Below, in pieces: positions 61,266 to 64,000 of a stretch of 64,000 nucleotides of DNA (position 1 is the first letter of the stretch; every line of letters starts with the position of its first letter). The DNA comes from Bradyrhizobium aeschynomenes (lineage in GTDB: Bacteria > Pseudomonadota > Alphaproteobacteria > Rhizobiales > Xanthobacteraceae). The position numbers were made by a program, and so were the translations under genes. The stretch is taken from the NCBI RefSeq assembly GCF_013178945.1, contig NZ_JABFDM010000006.1, positions 310,001 through 374,000 on the forward strand, in the 5' to 3' direction. The notes beneath the pieces were generated by a model, which did no database searches, was not told the DNA's origin, and saw only the letters and a program-made list of their open reading frames with translations.

Positions 61266-63350
61266 ATGCTTGAAGGAGCCGAAGTCCGGCTGGCCGTCGA
61301 TATCGGCGGCACGTTCACCGATATCGTTCTCGACATCGGCTGTCAGCGCAGGACGCGCAAGCTGCTGACCACGCCGACGCAGCCGGAGCAGGCCGTGCTG
61401 GACGGCACCCGCCTGATTCTCGCCGATGCGAAGGCCCGCATCTCCGATATCGACGTCTTCATCCACGGCACGACGCTCGCGACCAACGCCATCATCGAGC
61501 GCCGCGGCGCCAAGACGGCGCTGATCGCCACGTCCGGCTTCCGCGATGTTCTGGATATTGGAACTGAGAGCCGCTACGACCAGTATGATCTCTCGATCGA
61601 CAAGCCGAAGCCGCTGGTCCCGCGCAACCTTCGCTTCACCGTGCCGGAGCGCGTCGATGCTCATGGCGACGTCAGACTGCCGCTCGATGAAGCGGCCGTG
61701 CGTTCGCTGGTGCCGCTGCTGCGCGCGCAGAATGTCGCCAGCGTCGCCATCGCCTTCCTGCACGCCTATGCCAATCCGACCCATGAGCGTCGCGCGGCGG
61801 AGATCCTGAACGAAGAGATGCCGGACGTCTCGATCACGGTCTCCTCGGCGGTTTGTCCCGAAATCCGGGAATATGAGCGCACCTCGACCGCGGTCGCCAA
61901 CGCCTATGTGCAGCCTCTGATGGACAGCTATCTCGCCCGCATGGAGCAGGCACTCCAGGTCGAGCAGTTCCGCGGCGCGATCTATCTCGTCACCTCGGGT
62001 GGTGGCGTGACGTCGATCGCAACGGCGCGCCGGTTTCCGGTGCGCCTCGTCGAGTCCGGCCCGGCCGGCGGCGCGATCTTCGCCGGCCAGATCGCCGCAC
62101 GGCTCGGCGAGCGCAAGGTGCTGTCGTTCGACATGGGCGGCACCACCGCCAAGATCTGTCTCATCGAAGACTTCGAGCCGGAGAGCTCGCGCGTGTTCGA
62201 GGTCGACCGCGCCGCGCGCTTCCTGAAAGGCTCCGGCCTGCCGGTGCGCATTCCCGTCATCGAGATGGTCGAGATCGGCGCCGGCGGCGGCTCGATCGCG
62301 CGCATCGATGCGATGAAGCGCGTCACCGTCGGTCCCGAGAGCGCCTCGTCCGAGCCGGGCCCGGCGTGCTATGGCCGCGGCGGCCAGCATCCGGCGGTGA
62401 CGGATTCCGATGTCGCGCTCGGCATGATCGATCCCGACGCATTCGCCGGCGGCACCATCAAGCTCGATCCTGAGCTGTCGAAACAGGCCCTGCTGCGCGA
62501 CGTCGGCGCACCGCTTGGCCTGGATGCTGAGACCGCCGCCTATGCGGTCCATGAAGTCGTCTGCGAGAACATGGCAAGCGCCGCGCGCGTCCACGCCGTC
62601 GAGCGCGGCGCGGTGATCGGCCAGCACACGCTGATCGCGTTCGGCGGTGCCGCGCCGCTGCACGCCGCCCGCGTCGCCGAGAAGATCGGCGTCGCCAAGG
62701 TGATCGTGCCGTCCAATGCCGGTGTCGGCTCGGCTGTCGGCTTCCTCGCAGCTCCCATCGCCTATGAGCTGGTGCGCAGCCGCCATGCCCGACTCGATGA
62801 TTTCGACACGGCGCTGATCTCCAGCCTGCTGCAGGAGATGGCGGACGAGGCCCGCGCGCTGGTCGAGCCAGGTGCGGCCCTTGCACCGGTGCGCGAGCGA
62901 CGCGCGGCCTTCATGCGCTATGTCGGTCAGGGCCATGAGATCAGCGTCGAGCTGCCGAACCGCGCGCTCACCGCCGACGACCTGCCCGCACTGCGGACCA
63001 CTTTCGAAGCCGGTTACGCCGCGCTGTTCGAGCGCCCGATTCCGGGCGCCGCGATCGAGGTATTGAGCTGGTCGGTGCTCGCGACGACCGACGCGCGCCA
63101 ACCTGCCGCCGTCGCCGCGGTGACGCGCAAGCCTGCCGGCCAGGCTGCCGGGCACCGCAAGTTCTTCGACGGACGCGCCGGCCGCTTCGTCGAGATTCCG
63201 CTATATCGCCGCGAGCAGATGGCGCCGGGCGCCGTCATCGCGGGCCCCGCCGTGATCGCCGAGGACGAGACCTCGACCTTCGTCTCCAACAGTTTCGACG
63301 CGCATATCGACGGTGCCGGCAGCATCGTCATGGAACGGAAGGCGGCCTAG
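61266..63350 (+). CDS. hyuA: Hydantoinase/oxoprolinase family protein A
   Basis: 694 aa, ASKHA-fold ATPase-type subunit. Phosphate-1 motif DIGGTFTDIVL, then GTTLATNAIIERRG, and the second-half motif SFDMGGTTAKICLIEDFE followed by the conserved SSEPGPACYGRGG. It forms a heterodimer with HyuB to hydrolyse hydantoin-like rings with ATP, or 5-oxoproline or acetone-carboxylase-like substrates; the pair cannot be assigned to one substrate from sequence. The ATG at 61266 has GGAG seven bases upstream. hyuB follows after 2 bp. Confidence 0.9.
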   Translation: MLEGAEVRLAVDIGGTFTDIVLDIGCQRRTRKLLTTPTQPEQAVLDGTRLILADAKARISDIDVFIHGTTLATNAIIERRGAKTALIATSGFRDVLDIGTESRYDQYDLSIDKPKPLVPRNLRFTVPERVDAHGDVRLPLDEAAVRSLVPLLRAQNVASVAIAFLHAYANPTHERRAAEILNEEMPDVSITVSSAVCPEIREYERTSTAVANAYVQPLMDSYLARMEQALQVEQFRGAIYLVTSGGGVTSIATARRFPVRLVESGPAGGAIFAGQIAARLGERKVLSFDMGGTTAKICLIEDFEPESSRVFEVDRAARFLKGSGLPVRIPVIEMVEIGAGGGSIARIDAMKRVTVGPESASSEPGPACYGRGGQHPAVTDSDVALGMIDPDAFAGGTIKLDPELSKQALLRDVGAPLGLDAETAAYAVHEVVCENMASAARVHAVERGAVIGQHTLIAFGGAAPLHAARVAEKIGVAKVIVPSNAGVGSAVGFLAAPIAYELVRSRHARLDDFDTALISSLLQEMADEARALVEPGAALAPVRERRAAFMRYVGQGHEISVELPNRALTADDLPALRTTFEAGYAALFERPIPGAAIEVLSWSVLATTDARQPAAVAAVTRKPAGQAAGHRKFFDGRAGRFVEIPLYRREQMAPGAVIAGPAVIAEDETSTFVSNSFDAHIDGAGSIVMERKAA

Positions 63351-63352
63351 CG

Positions 63353-64000
63353 ATGAGTGCATCACAAACCAGCCTGATCGACCTGCAGATCATGTGGCAC
63401 CGGCTGATCGCCGTGGTCGAGGAGCAGGCCCAGGTGCTGCTGCGCACCGCCTTCAGCCCGATCGTGCGCGAATGCGGCGATCTCTCCGCCGGCGTGTTCG
63501 ACCTGAAGGGCCGCATGCTGGCGCAGGCCGTCACCGGCACGCCGGGCCACGTCAACTCGATGGCCGAGTCGGTCAAGCACTTCATCGCGCAGTTTCCGAT
63601 TGAAACGATGAAGCCGGGCGACGCCTACATCACCAACGATCCCTGGATGGGCACCGGCCATCTCAACGACTTCGTCGTCACCACGCCCTGCTTCAAGGAC
63701 GGCGAGCCGGTCGCGCTGTTCTCCTGCACCAGCCATCTGATGGACATCGGCGGCATCGGCTTCGGCCCCGATGGCACCGACGTATTCATGGAGGGGCTGT
63801 ACATCCCGATGCTGAAGTTGATCGACCAGGGCGTCGTCAACGAGACGCTGATGGCGATGATCCGGGCCAACACGCGGCTGCCGGTCGACACCGAGGGTGA
63901 CACCTACTCGCTTGCGGCCTGCAACGATGTCGGCTGCCAGCGCCTGGTCGAGATGATGACCGAGTTCGGCATCGCCTCGCTCGATGAGCTCGGCGACTAC
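63353..64000 (+). CDS. hyuB: Hydantoinase/oxoprolinase family protein B (3' partial)
   Basis: The first 216 residues are visible, and the frame is open at the window's end. It begins LIDLQIMWHRLIAVVEEQAQ and contains AFSPIVRECGDLSAG, TPGHVNSMAESVKHF, ITNDPWMGTGHLNDF and FSCTSHLMDIGG, which are conserved in HyuB, the partner subunit of HyuA. It starts two bases after the hyuA stop (TAGCGATG). It should end several hundred codons beyond the window. Confidence 0.92.
   Translation, partial: MSASQTSLIDLQIMWHRLIAVVEEQAQVLLRTAFSPIVRECGDLSAGVFDLKGRMLAQAVTGTPGHVNSMAESVKHFIAQFPIETMKPGDAYITNDPWMGTGHLNDFVVTTPCFKDGEPVALFSCTSHLMDIGGIGFGPDGTDVFMEGLYIPMLKLIDQGVVNETLMAMIRANTRLPVDTEGDTYSLAACNDVGCQRLVEMMTEFGIASLDELGDY

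Overview
The window is high-GC chromosomal DNA of an alphaproteobacterium, most likely Bradyrhizobium or a close relative. The evidence is the rne / amiC / mrcA / prfB neighbourhood, several small proteins of Bradyrhizobium type (79 aa at 40105, 187 aa at 55613), a DUF892 protein behind an EcfG-like promoter, and two copies of a structured intergenic repeat together with REP-like inverted repeats of a kind common in that genus. No tRNA, rRNA, insertion sequence, prophage or CRISPR array was seen, and most of the window looks like core genome.

Layout. 1-5.1 kb: a Bcp peroxiredoxin with a Lys/Ala-rich tail (5' end outside the window), an M23 peptidase, and a copper pair (DUF2946 protein plus an OprC-type TonB receptor). 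5.2-8.1 kb: a MetC-like lyase, a decayed MocR remnant and a LysM protein. 8.2-13.2 kb: a NodD-subfamily LysR regulator, a nod-box-like operator, and a co-directional MFS transporter / carotenoid oxygenase / glutathione transferase / HbpS-GlcG cluster. 13.9-18.6 kb: a PAS chemoreceptor, a CPA2 antiporter and upp. 18.7-26 kb (minus strand): amiC, mrcA, prfB with its programmed frameshift, a beta-hydroxyacid dehydrogenase and a DMT exporter. 26.7-30 kb: rne, with a very large His/Asp-rich insertion in its S1 domain. 30-36.4 kb: tautomerase/LysR divergon, an AraC regulator, a GbsR / DUF4166 / TIGR01777 operon with a palindromic operator over the GbsR start codon, and a methyltransferase. 36.4-41.3 kb: acyP, an oxaloacetate-decarboxylase-like lyase, pccA, a small conserved protein and a zinc metallopeptidase.

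41.5-51 kb is the signalling and accessory block. A hybrid kinase is followed by a membrane histidine kinase and an NtrC-type regulator. Just downstream lie a near-consensus -24/-12 sigma-54 promoter and two similar 15-bp dyads 22 bp apart. That promoter faces two related tandem-repeat beta-barrel-like proteins (one exported, one with a His/Lys-rich tail), then an MFS transporter and an ArsB/NhaD-type ion transporter. This looks like a self-contained two-component regulon with no function I can name.

51-64 kb: a DUF892 stress protein, an alkaline-phosphatase-superfamily enzyme, a DegP-like protease, a 1-Cys peroxiredoxin, a DUF2177 membrane protein, a DEAD-box helicase, a Spy-like periplasmic protein opposite a small membrane protein, a repeat-rich gap, and hyuA/hyuB (hyuB runs off the window). 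The best candidates for undescribed biology are the nod-box-like / NodD-like catabolic cluster (8.2-13.2 kb) and the sigma-54 two-component regulon (44-51 kb).
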